Below, piece by piece: positions 24,629 through 39,674 of a stretch of DNA of 64,000 bases. The notes under the pieces are model-generated. The model saw nothing but the letters and a program-made list of their open reading frames with translations, made no database searches and was not told the DNA's origin. Source of the DNA: Pohlia nutans (lineage: Eukaryota; Streptophyta; Bryopsida; Bryales; Mniaceae); the NCBI GenBank assembly GCA_022496805.1, contig CM040100.1:24395009-24459008 (forward strand), in the 5' to 3' direction. The translations under genes and the position numbers were made by a program. The stretch's first letter is position 1. The number at the start of each line of letters is the position of its first letter.

Positions 24629-24881
24629 GTAAGTGAATCGATCCAGCTAATTCAAGCACTTCATTCACAGTCTTGTGACAAGTTTACAACGGATGGCTTC
24701 AAGCTCTCCGCTCAGGACTTCTTGTGGCGAGTTTACAATGGATTGCTGGATGGTTGATGTGCTCAGTTTGATGTGTTCAGTTTGCTTAGTGTTGCGCTCA
24801 GGTGCACGCTCAGTTTGATATGCACTTGATAGAGAACTGCATAGTTTGATATGTACTCCCTCTGTCTCAATATAACCCTTT

Positions 24882-25679
24882 ACCGCCCAGGGTGGTTCTG
24901 GAGAAACCACCTTTTTCTGGGTGATGTTTCTTTAAATCTATCTCTGTTGAAATTAGGGGTACTATTAATAGTATCCAACCGTACGAATGTAAGCATAGCT
25001 TAATGAAACAAGTCTCAGTTAAATCTTGGTAAGATCGGACCGTTGGATTGGAAGATTATAGTATATCTTTGAACCGTATAATGCACACTCAAAAATGAGA
25101 TATCGGGGGGTGTGTGACTTCAAGGTTAAATAGAATTTGGGTTAAATTTTCAAAAATAAAAGTGAAGATGTTCAGCAATGACTTGTGTCAACACCTCTTC
25201 ATTGCAATCTTTCATGTCAAGAATAGACTCATACATAATTATTGTGAATTTTATAAGTGAAAGTGACTTATCCATGTACGGTTTAGAACAAAATTTATAC
25301 GTTCAAATAAGAATGGAGTTAGTATAGTGATCAAGATCAGACTACATACACTAATGGGACATGAACAAGAGAACACAATCCAAAAAGAAAAACGAGATAA
25401 CAAACTTCCAATCTCTAGAAATACAACATAGTACATATGCTGTATTTGTAAGTATTTGCTGTATTTTGAGGTATTTGTAGTATTTTGGTGTTTTGTACAT
25501 AGGTATTTGGATATCTAGGAAAGTCGGATTCCAAATTTTCTTTTTGCATCATCTCCAGAATCAAAAGTTACACATCTGAACTTCAGACACTGTAGTGAGA
25601 TGGTTCACAAATTTTCCAGAATTTCATTTTCCAGTGATCTAGTGACCACTTAGTGGTTACCTGGGCACTAAAGGGATAA
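24882..25679 (+). mobile_element. piggyBac-like MITE, family C copy 2, with ATAA duplication
   Basis: Begins CCCTTTACCGCCCAGGG and ends CTGGGCACTAAAGGG, inserted in the left arm of the Stowaway element with the target duplication ATAA at 24882-24885 and 25676-25679. The intact right arm of the host reads CAATATAACGAGC, which shows the empty site directly. It is related to 18905-19368 (opposite orientation) and to the fragment at 63115-63380. Confidence 0.85.
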
Positions 25680-25699
25680 CGAGCACCTCCTAAAATTTA

Positions 25700-25881
25700 C
25701 ACTGCAAGGAGAGGCGTCGTTTCTCACTCAGGAGGATCCTGTTCATTGCCTTTTTTTTATTGTACACGTTGTCCTACGTGACGAATCGCACTCACCAAGT
25801 CCAACCAAAAAATTGGTGAGTGCGAAATGGCGCCGTTTGACTCACAGAGGGAGTGAAAAGCAACACCTTCTCCTTGTAGTG
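25700..25881. mobile_element. CACTA-like mini-element, copy 1
   Basis: 182 bp with inverted ends CACTGCAAGGAGAGGCGTCG and CACTACAAGGAGAAGGTGTT, and a 3-bp target duplication TTA (25697-25699 and 25882-25884). Internally it has a hairpin around TCGCACTCACCAAGTCCAAC / TTGGTGAGTGCGA. Relatives lie at 61912-62084 and 62584-62703. CACTA ends with a 3-bp duplication are the hallmark of the CACTA (En/Spm) superfamily. Confidence 0.9.
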
Positions 25882-25929
25882 TTAGCATAGTGTTTCGGAG
25901 GTGCTCGTTATATTGGGACAAAGGGAGTA

Positions 25930-26175
25930 CAAGATAGAGTACTCCATGGGCTCTACTACAGCATGTAGTGGGTGCATGCTATCTTCGAGTCGTGAAGCGA
26001 CGAGGTGGTAGCATAGCATACAACACATGTCACACATTAGTAGAGCCTTATTTTGAGGAGTATACTATGAAGAGTTGAGAATAAAAAGGATGAGGAGTTC
26101 TCTACAAAGATTTGGAATACACTACGAAGATTGTGTGCATAGGAAATGACATTACGGGTTGTAATTGTATTGCTT
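25930..26175 (+). repeat. Dispersed repeat family D, copy 1
   Basis: About 245 bp that match the reverse complement of 48785-49080. Landmarks: TAGAGTACTCCATGG, GTAGTGGGTGCATGCTA, GTTGAGAATAAAAAGGATGA, CTACAAAGATTTGGAATACA and ATTACGGGTTGTAATTGTA. It lies just upstream of the coding exon of the gene at 26332, in the predicted 5' intron. Confidence 0.75.
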
Positions 26176-26331
26176 TGAACCAAATCTGAAGCTGCCACAA
26201 CTTGTCCTGGAGTAGGACATGTGTTCAAAAGTTTGACAAAGTGTGTGCTTAGTTTGCTTAAGCCTACAAGGATGGAGTTTGCTCAGTAGTGAGTGACAAG
26301 CTTGGTTTTGCATTGGCGTGCAGGCGGGAAA

Positions 26332-26670
26332 ATGGGTTGCAATTGCACCAAGACACCGCCGCCTGAGGAGTTCAAAGCGGCGGTGGGGACGTGGAAGGGG
26401 CTCAACAGCGAGGGCGCCACGGTGACATTCGTGCTGTTCGGCAAGGGCAGCTTCTTCTTCGGCAAGGAGACGGGCCACAGCAGCGTGAGTATGCAGGGCC
26501 CCATCAACAAGTGGAGTGGCGGCAACTTCGACAGCAAGCCGTGTTGTTTCTGCTCGTGGCACTTCGAGCTGGAGAAGCCCGTGGATGGACCGGAAGAAGG
26601 CCTCACCATGCTTGTCAATGGAGTCAAGCTCTCCTACACTGGCCTCCCCTCTGTTTCTTCAGCTAAATAG
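26332..26670 (+). CDS. Small GC-rich protein with N-terminal acylation motif, unknown family
   Basis: 112 aa in one coding exon. The protein begins MGCNCTK. Gly2 fits N-myristoylation and Cys3/Cys5 fit palmitoylation, so attachment to a membrane face is predicted. The rest is a compact, probably beta-rich domain with aromatic and glycine-rich strands (TVTFVLFGKGSFFFGKE, KPCCFCSWHFELEK), two further Cys pairs and no membrane segment. I do not recognise the family. Third codon positions are strongly G/C, unlike the surroundings, which supports real coding. An AG acceptor (GGCGTGCAG/GCGGG) ends at 26323, 8 bp before the ATG. With the donor at 24629 it suggests a 1.7-kb 5' UTR intron filled with MITEs. 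It is divergent from CAS and convergent with MIRO. Confidence 0.75.
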   Translation: MGCNCTKTPPPEEFKAAVGTWKGLNSEGATVTFVLFGKGSFFFGKETGHSSVSMQGPINKWSGGNFDSKPCCFCSWHFELEKPVDGPEEGLTMLVNGVKLSYTGLPSVSSAK

Positions 26671-27551
26671 TCATCTTCTAACCAATCTTTCTAGTATAAT
26701 CAATCAAGTACTGGTAGCAGGGCTTTCACGTCTGTATTGTTACCATCAACTACGTCGCCTGTGAAATGAAAAGAATTTGCTCCTTCTGCTCAAGACCTCC
26801 CCCAGGGGGAGAGTTACAGCACAGAATACCCGCGTGTCATTTGATGCAAATGCCTGCGTTAGAAGCATGAAATTGATAGTCACAACCCATGAGCTGCAGT
26901 TGCAAATTCAAATGTTTTAACTGCATTCAATAATTCGTATTGTTAATTTCATTCCAATCATATGAATCAGATGCCCCTCCCTGAAATTGTTTTCCACAAC
27001 AAGCAAACTTTACAAATGAAGTATTCTAACATCCTGGGAATCGGGTACCAGCCTTCATCTCTATCACATGCCAGTGAACCTCACGTAGTAATAAAGAACG
27101 CAGCATTGATCACTAAAACAATACTTTGGTTCTACACATGGAAATTAAACAGAGAATCTAATGTCATTACAACAAGCCAACAGTTCATGGTACCCGAGTA
27201 AATCATCAAATTAAATGAATCTCAAAAGATTGTATTCAACTAAAGTACAGAGAGTGCCACATGATAACCGGTAGTCGTATGTCATTGCCGTGCAAAGATT
27301 CTTGTCACTTTACAAATGGACACAGAAACACGTTACAAAAGTTCGCCATGGTCAGGCTACTAACTAAATCATCACATGAATTTGAAACCCCACCAAGGCT
27401 TCAGTGAGGTAATGATGCAATGGCCATCTTGAAATAAGTGACTTTGAGTTTTATGAAATGGCCAACTGAAAATCACTCAATTTCACATTTGGCGGGAAAT
27501 CATTTGATCACCTTAACTTAGATGGGCAAAAAGTGGAAGATCGTGTGATCC
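26671..27551. other. Convergent 3' region between the 26332 gene and MIRO
   Basis: Probably the two 3' UTRs. An open frame of 79 codons at 26962-27201 has no coding character. No repeat was recognised. Confidence 0.5.
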
Positions 27552-33147
<5,596 letters not shown>

Positions 33148-34784
33148 CGCTGACAGGTTCTCCTTATCAAAAGCTCTCACCAAATCCTTTGGTTCTTGAA
33201 ACTCGAAAGGCCTGTCGACACAAGCTGTACAGGAAGAGCTTGAATCCTGTGGCACCACAACTAAGAGTAGTTTCACCTTCTTGGGAGTAGTAGTACAAAA
33301 TCGGTAATCTGGCTCTCAAATTCACCAGCATTAATAAGTTGCGGCCACCACGCTTGACAACTTCAAATTCAACAAGCGGCGCGGATACGTTTTTAAATTC
33401 TCGAACGTTCCAGTTACTGCTATCACCAAAAACCTGTGTATGGACGATGTAACACAATAAACTCTGCCACAACAACACATTTATCAATAAGCTATCGGAA
33501 ATGATCATCTGAAAAAATAAAATCAACGGGATTTCCAGCCTCCTCCTGTGAGTATTTAGGAGGTCAAACACAGACTGATTCTTACATATGTAAGCCGGAA
33601 GTCAGATTCTACCGAGCGAAACGTGAATGAAAATAAGCCCACTCGTCACTTTTACCCTAATCTAATGTGCACAGTCAGTCTTCCAAACACGAAGAAGCTC
33701 ATTCCTCCATTTTCTCTGTTCTCCACACAGCCTCTGTAAAATGCAAAATGGTCGGCTAGCTAGAACAATGCAAACCTATCTCATTGCCTGGCCGACTCAA
33801 GAACTAGACTCTCACCTCCGTTATCACGCGACCAGGATGAAATTCCCAGCACAAGTGCAAGTTCTCACCAGAAAGAAAAAAAGAACGGCGCGATTACAAA
33901 GCTAGAAAAGCCGCTTTGAGAATTGCAAAGCATCCCAGCTGAGAGCTTAAAAAACTTCTACACGCTCTGTCAAAATCTAGCGACACCGGAATCGAATCTA
34001 GAGGCGACACAGAACACGGCAGCAACAGAAACTACGGCATGAATTGATCGATTTGACTCCCAAACCCTAATTCTCTTCATCCGGACGCGCGTTTATAACG
34101 GAACCTTCGTGCGAAAAGGACCCATGAAAGGCAGATCTTGTGAGGGAAAGTAACTTGTTGACTAAGGTAGAAACACCTAAAACCGTCAAACATACTTCAG
34201 TAATTCCCCATACTTGGGGCACTTTTTTAATATTAGTGTAAATGATGATTTTATCCGAATAAAAAAAAAACGTTAAGAAGTCATGTAATTGTTATGAATT
34301 TTCAAAGTGCAATTTGCCTAAAGAGAGAAAGGAACTATGGCTCAAAGGGCCAACGTGAATAAAGGGTATGTTGGGAGAAGTACTGCTAGCGTGGTCACCA
34401 GGACTAGGGTGGTGCGTGTTACCCATAATGCCTTCTGTCGAAGTAGACCCTATGAACACAAAAATAAAACGACAAGAAGATAATTAGTTAGCTTATAAGA
34501 TTACTTATAGATAAACTACATGCCTAAATCACTTAAACTATTTCATAAACTTGTTAGAAAACTAATATTTATAAAGTCCAAACTCAATCAATGAATAATA
34601 AGAACTTTGATCCTCTTTCAAGGTCGGCGTGAATAAAGTGTCTCTTCGACCTATCCATGGTTCTATGCCCATCGAATAAAGTACTAGTGTGCATGACTAC
34701 CTCAATCAATAACATGTAGGTTTAGAGATGGATTAAAAGCATTTTATAGGATAGTTTCAATGTGAGTCTAAAGTGCAAAAATGA
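33148..34784. other. MIRO 5' leader and upstream region
   Basis: On the minus strand an open frame at 33167-33571 contains a piece bounded by splice-like sites (acceptor TACACAG/GTTTTTGG near 33431, donor AAGAAG/GTGAAAC near 33278). It could be a noncoding leader exon or an unrecognised fragment. A telo-box lies at 34062-34070. Beyond 34170 the DNA is AT-rich, with the piece GCGTGAATAAAG repeated near 34350 and 34627. Confidence 0.4.
34062..34070 (+). promoter_or_regulatory. Telo-box upstream of MIRO
   Basis: AAACCCTAA followed by TTCTC, about 920 bp upstream of the MIRO ATG, next to GC-rich sequence that may be the MIRO core promoter. The function is inferred from the motif only. Confidence 0.3.
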
Positions 34785-35000
34785 CATAACATTCAGTAGT
34801 CAATGTGTGGTATGCTTTTTCATTCATGCATAAAAAGGATGCACAATGAAGAATGAATGTACACATGCGGGTCACTTAAGTTTCCACCTGTTAATAAAGA
34901 TGGGTAGCTACTGATGGGTCAGATATGATGATGATGGTGAATATGCTTGACATTCTCCTCGTGGACAAGGCAAAGTGAGCACTAGCTACTAAATGTTATG
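34785..35000. mobile_element. Small MITE, CATAACATT family
   Basis: 216 bp with inverted ends CATAACATTCAGTAGTCA and (reverse complement) CATAACATTTAGTAGCTA. It is related to 18228-18398 and 50366-50519. Confidence 0.65.
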
Positions 35001-35820
35001 GAATACAATAATAGAATTGGATGTTTCTACCTTCCTATACTATATTACATAGTCAGGACTACATATTATTGAAAACAATCTACATTATTTCAAAAACCTA
35101 TATTAATGTAAGCCACTTTGATTAAGAAACATTAGTTAAATAAGATATTTCATATATCCTCACTATTTGTAGGTCTAATAATTTATAACCTTGAAGTTTG
35201 CTTAAATGGTCAAAAGTAATCATTTCCCTATCTATAAGATTCTTAAAATTTAAGTTAGTAAATTATTTAGGAATTTTACAAAAAATCAGCAAGTTAAAAA
35301 AAATGAGTTGCATAGTGATGAATTTATAAAAAATTCTAACTACAAACCATTGAATACTCCTTTTTACTATTAAGTCATCTACCTTGCTCAGTATTTTGGT
35401 GTAATTACTTTAATGTTTACTAAATTTGGAATAATTATGAAAAAATAAAACAACGTTTGATGCAGCAAAAAAAAGTTAACATTTCTTTTGACTAGAAAAT
35501 TAGAACAAAGAAAAGAAAATTAGATAAATGATACAATAATTCTAAATCAAATCATTTTTTAGAAATAATAATTAAAATAAAGCATGAGTACCCAACCTTG
35601 GTAGGTATGGCATAAAATGTGTACACTATTTCCGTGCAATTACTATGGGACAAAGTAATTTTAACTTTTAAAAAATATAATGGGTTAGTATAAAGTCATT
35701 TGTGATCTAGTCCTTGATACGTACAAAGTTTTTGTTACAAGTAAAAAATTACAACAAAATGTAAAACATGATATAAATTCCACTATAGCCCACAGTAATT
35801 GTACTAAAGGGTGTAGTGTA
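35001..35820. other. AT-rich spacer left of the Tc1-like pair
   Basis: No gene or repeat recognised. If the segment between the two Tc1-like copies is flipped back, this region becomes the distal promoter of the RPA70N-domain gene. Confidence 0.4.
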
Positions 35821-37406
35821 CAGTGACTCCAAAAACTGAGTCTATGCATCAAACAAGGATTTTAGTGGGCCTTTCACAAAAAGATAATGATATATTTAGG
35901 AAATGTAAAATGTAACTATAAAAGAACTATAAGTTAACTGTCAGATGATGTCATGGTGACGTCATCAACTTCACTAGGGTTTCAGTGAGAAGAAGAGAGA
36001 CGTTGACGTCGCATAGACTCAGTTTTTGAGTTGCCGCTTGCTACCTTTTGTGAGAGCTCTCATTTTCTTGTTTCTTCATTGTTTTGAGTCAATTTTTTTT
36101 GTGGGTTTTGTGTGTTTGTCTTGAATACTTCTTGTGGCTTTGTGGAAGTTGTATAGAAAGATGAGACCTATTTCACGAGAGAAAGAGCAAAATATTGTAG
36201 CATTGATAGAGAAGGGGAGGAGCAGTAGAGAGATTGCAAAGAGCGTGGGTTTGGCACAATCTACAGTTAATAGAGTGAGAAAGAGGCTTTCTACAAGTGT
36301 AGCATTGTCTAAAGGAGGTCGTCCAAAGGTCCTAACCGAGTGGGAGAAGCGTTATGCTTCATGGCTAGTTACTATTGGCGGTTTAGAAACTGCAACAGAG
36401 GCATCAAAAGTGCTTTGAAGAGAGACGGGTGTAAAGATGTGCGATAATACCTTGAGGAATGCATTGAGAGAACAAGGATTGTCTTCTTTTACAAAAGTTA
36501 AGAAGCCTGCTTTGAGTCAGAAGAACATCAAAGACAAATTTCGCTTTGCTCAAATGCACAAACATTGGACTGTGAGTGATTGGAAGCGGGTGGTGTTTAG
36601 TGATGAAACTAAAATATGTCGTTTCAATTCAGATGGGAGGAGTTGGTGTTGGGTAGAGGACAAAGAAAACATCCCTATGCGTGCTGTGAACCAAACTGTG
36701 AAGCATAGTGGAGGCTCTATAATGCTTTAGCGTTGTTTGACTTGTAAAAGATTGGGGTCATTGCAGAATATACAAGGGCGCTTGAATGCTAGAAGCTACA
36801 TTGCAATTTTAGAGCAAGATTTGTGTGGTACATTGCTTGCATTTGGGTTCAATCTTGAAGAAATCATTTTTCAACAAGACAATACTGCTGTGCATACAAC
36901 CAAGATTGTTCGAGAATGGCTTGGGAAGCAACCATTTTGTGTTTTAGAGTGGCCTGCACAATCCCCTGACTTAAATCCTATTGAGCACATATGGGCTTTA
37001 CTAAAACGGCGATTGAACTCATACTCTAGTCCTCCCAGTGGTATTCTTCAATTATGGGTTCGAGTGCAAGAAGTTTGCAACTCTATTAATCTAGAGGAGT
37101 GTAGAGGATTGTATGCTAGCATGCCTGATCGAATTGCAGCTGTTTTAGCTGCAAAAGGATGATGGACAAATTTTTGAGTGTCTTCTACACTCTAGTGCAA
37201 AAACCGAGTCTATGTACACACTTTTCTTCAACATCTATATCTACTTTGTTGTAATTGAAATCATGGTTTTATCATTACAATGGTGTGTAGAACTTTATAC
37301 TCTACAATTTTTGTTTTCATGGCTTTTCATTTCGATCACTCTTGTTTCCTACATTGTCATTTGAAGTTTCAAGTTCCTTGCATAGACTCGGTTTTTGGAG
37401 TCACTG
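35821..37406 (+). mobile_element. Tc1-like transposon, copy 1 (DD34E)
   Basis: 1586 bp, flanked by TA (35819-35820 and 37407-37408). Terminal inverted repeats start CAGTGACTCCAAAAACTGAG and continue TCTATGCA, about 28 bp with one mismatch between ends. A 20-bp copy of the repeat core lies inward of each end (36011-36030 and about 37198-37214) in the opposite orientation to its outer partner. One transposase frame fills the middle. It is almost identical to, and inverted relative to, 38089-39674. TA target use, TIRs and the DD34E catalytic motif place it in the Tc1 group of Tc1/mariner. Confidence 0.95.
36161..37162 (+). pseudogene. Tc1-like transposase, two in-frame stops
   Basis: 334 codons in one frame, interrupted by TGA at 36416-36418 and TAG at 36728-36730. 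The N-terminal helix-turn-helix reads REIAKSVGLAQSTVNRVRKR. The catalytic region shows FSDETK (first Asp), FQQDNTAVH (second Asp) and SPDLNPIEHIW (Glu) with exactly 34 residues between the second Asp and the Glu. The length is normal for Tc1 transposases (about 340). The stops look like single transitions, most likely CGA to TGA and TGG to TAG. Copy 2 carries both stops at the same places, so the element cannot make its own transposase and must have been moved by a partner. Confidence 0.93.
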
Positions 37407-37408
37407 TA

Positions 37409-37868
37409 CATACTATCTGAAAGCATCAACCGGACCTGCTTCGTATCGGTGAGCGCGTTCTGTACTTCGTAGATATCAAAAATCTGCACATAATTGAAAC
37501 TTGTGAAATTAATAATTCTTCTTGATGCAAACAAAATTTATAAGAGGAGCTCGTTAGGCCGGCCATTAGCCAGCTCTAACGAGATGTTAATACTTGAAAA
37601 CTGCAAAAAAATCTTCAAGCCCTGAATTGATAGCTGGCAATGGCAATATATAGGAGATTAGACGATCACAGACCTGGAGCACCGCCTGATCATCCGGCTT
37701 GAGAACAGGAGTCACAATGGACTCCAATGACGTGAATCGTTCTTCAAGGGCATAATCGCTCTTCGAATCCCTCATCAGTTCACTAATTTCCAAGCCCATT
37801 GCAACCGCAAAAACCTCCTCCCTTCGCCCTTGAGGAATGCAAACCCGCAGCCTGTGAGTGTGCAGCAT
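37409..37868 (-). pseudogene. 5' exons of an RPA70N-domain gene, inverted and cut by the Tc1-like pair
   Basis: Two minus-strand exons. Exon A is 37674-37868 (from ATG 37868) or 37674-37799 (from the in-frame ATG of MGLEISELMRD), ending ...PDDQAVLQ at a GT donor. Exon B is 37409-37483, reading IFDIYEVQNALTDTKQVRLM then LSDSM, and stops at the TA of Tc1 copy 1. This is the first part of an RPA70N-like OB fold (pattern VLQV...YRLVLSDG). The missing continuation, YLQEAVLAPEL..., lies on the plus strand at 39675. Joining the two at one TA gives S-D-S-M-Y-L-Q-E-A in frame. As arranged now, the exons cannot be spliced to the rest of the gene. Confidence 0.85.
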
Positions 37869-38088
37869 GCAGAGATCGGAGCAGGAGAGAGAGTGCCTCA
37901 GCTACAGTGCAAAGTGACGGATCCATGGCGCCATGCACGAATTCAAACAGCGGCAGTGGGCGGGTGGCAGAAAACAGCGGGGGCCGAGGCCGCTGGCTAA
38001 CATTCACCAATCCATGTTCTGTTCATCCACGAAATCATCCACGAAACCAAAATCATTCACTAAATCTCTGTTCATCTTTCATCTACTA

Positions 38089-39674
38089 CAGTGACTCCAA
38101 AAACCGAGTCTATGCAAGGAACTTGAAACTTCAAATGACAATGTAGGAAACAAGAGTGATCGAAATGAAAAGCCATGAAAACAAAAATTGTAGAGTATAA
38201 AGTTCTACACACCATTGTAATGATAAAACCATGATTTCAATTACAACAAAGTAGATATAGATGTTGAAGAAAAGTGTGTACATAGACTCGGTTTTTGCAC
38301 TAGAGTGTAGAAGACACTCAAAAATTTGTCCATCATCCTTTTGCAGCTAAAACAGCTGCAATTCGATCAGGCATGCTAGCATACAATCCTCTACACTCCT
38401 CTAGATTAATAGAGTTGCAAACTTCTTGCACTCGAACCCATAATTGAAGAATACCACTGGGAGGACTAGAGTATGAGTTCAATCGCCGTTTTAGTAAAGC
38501 CCATATGTGCTCAATAGGATTTAAGTCAGGGGATTGTGCAGGCCACTCTAAAACACAAAATGGTTGCTTCCCAAGCCATTCTCGAACAATCTTGGCTGTA
38601 TGCACAGCAGTATTGTCTTGTTGAAAAATGATTTCTTCAAGATTGAACCCAAATGCAAGCAATGTACCACACAAATCTTGCTCTAAAATTGCAATGTAGC
38701 TTCTAGCATTCAAGCGCCCTTGTATATTCTGCAATGACCCCAATCTTTTACAAGTCAAACAACGCTAAAGCATTATAGAGCCTCCACTATGCTTCACAGT
38801 TTGGTTCACAGCACGCATAGGGATGTTTTCTTTGTCCTCTACCCAACACCAACTCCTCCCATCTGAATTGAAACGACATATTTTAGTTTCATCACTAAAC
38901 ACCACCCGCTTCCAATCACTCACAGTCCAATGTTTGTGCATTTGAGCAAAGCGAAATTTGTCTTTGATGTTCTTCTGACTCAAAGCAGGCTTCTTAACTT
39001 TTGTAAAAGAAGACAATCCTTGTTCTCTCAATGCATTCCTCAAGGTATTATCGCACATCTTTACACCCGTCTCTCTTCAAAGCACTTTTGATGCCTCTGT
39101 TGCAGTTTCTAAACCGCCAATAGTAACTAGCCATGAAGCATAACGCTTCTCCCACTCGGTTAGGACCTTTGGACGACCTCCTTTAGACAATGCTACACTT
39201 GTAGAAAGCCTCTTTCTCACTCTATTAACTGTAGATTGTGCCAAACCCACGCTCTTTGCAATCTCTCTACTGCTCCTCCCCTTCTCTATCAATGCTACAA
39301 TATTTTGCTCTTTCTCTCGTGAAATAGGTCTCATCTTTCTATACAACTTCCACAAAGCCACAAGAAGTATTCAAGACAAACACACAAAACCCACAAAAAA
39401 AATTGACTCAAAACAATGAAGAAACAAGAAAATGAGAGCTCTCACAAAAGGTAGCAAGCGGCAACTCAAAAACTGAGTCTATGCGACGTCAACGTCTCTC
39501 TTCTTCTCACTGAAACCCTAGTGAAGTTGATGACGTCACCATGACATCATCTGACAGTTAACTTATAGTTCTTTTATAGTTACATTTTACATTTCCTAAA
39601 TATATCATTATCTTTTTGTGAAAGGCCCACTAAAATCCTTGTTTGATGCATAGACTCAGTTTTTGGAGTCACTG
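38089..39674 (-). mobile_element. Tc1-like transposon, copy 2 (DD34E), inverted
   Basis: 1586 bp, the same length as copy 1, in opposite orientation and nearly identical. In the transposase I see a single amino-acid difference, HTAKIV against HTTKIV in copy 1. It is flanked by TA at 38087-38088 and 39675-39676. Its right end interrupts the coding exon of the RPA70N-domain gene. Confidence 0.95.
38333..39334 (-). pseudogene. Tc1-like transposase copy 2, same two in-frame stops
   Basis: Mirror image of the copy-1 transposase: helix-turn-helix at the start, FSDETK / FQQDN / NPIEH catalytic triad with DD34E spacing, and stops between ...EASKVL and RETGV and between ...GGSIML and RCLT. Identical disabling stops in both copies show that they descend from an already dead parent, or that one has converted the other. 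Confidence 0.93.

Larger units (their letters stand above)
24856..25927. mobile_element. Stowaway MITE containing two nested MITEs
   Basis: Ends CTCCCTCTGTCTCAATATAA and, on the right, the inverted CTCCCTTTGTCCCAATATAA, flanked by TA at 24854-24855 and 25928-25929. Two later insertions account for most of its length: a TTAA-type MITE (24882-25679) and a CACTA-type MITE (25700-25881). Without them the host is only about 85 bp and nearly a perfect hairpin (both arms continue with CGAGCACCTCC). It lies in the predicted 5' UTR intron of the gene at 26332. Confidence 0.85.

Noticed and set aside
36161..37162. Functional Tc1-like transposase by stop-codon readthrough
   Set aside because: Two different stops (TGA and TAG) in both copies, at positions explained by simple transitions, indicate a dead gene. 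No recoding signal was seen.
35821..39674. Composite transposition of the whole 3.85-kb block from another locus
   Set aside because: The exon sequence directly right of copy 2 continues the exon inside the block in frame at one TA. Local insertion plus inversion explains this better than import.
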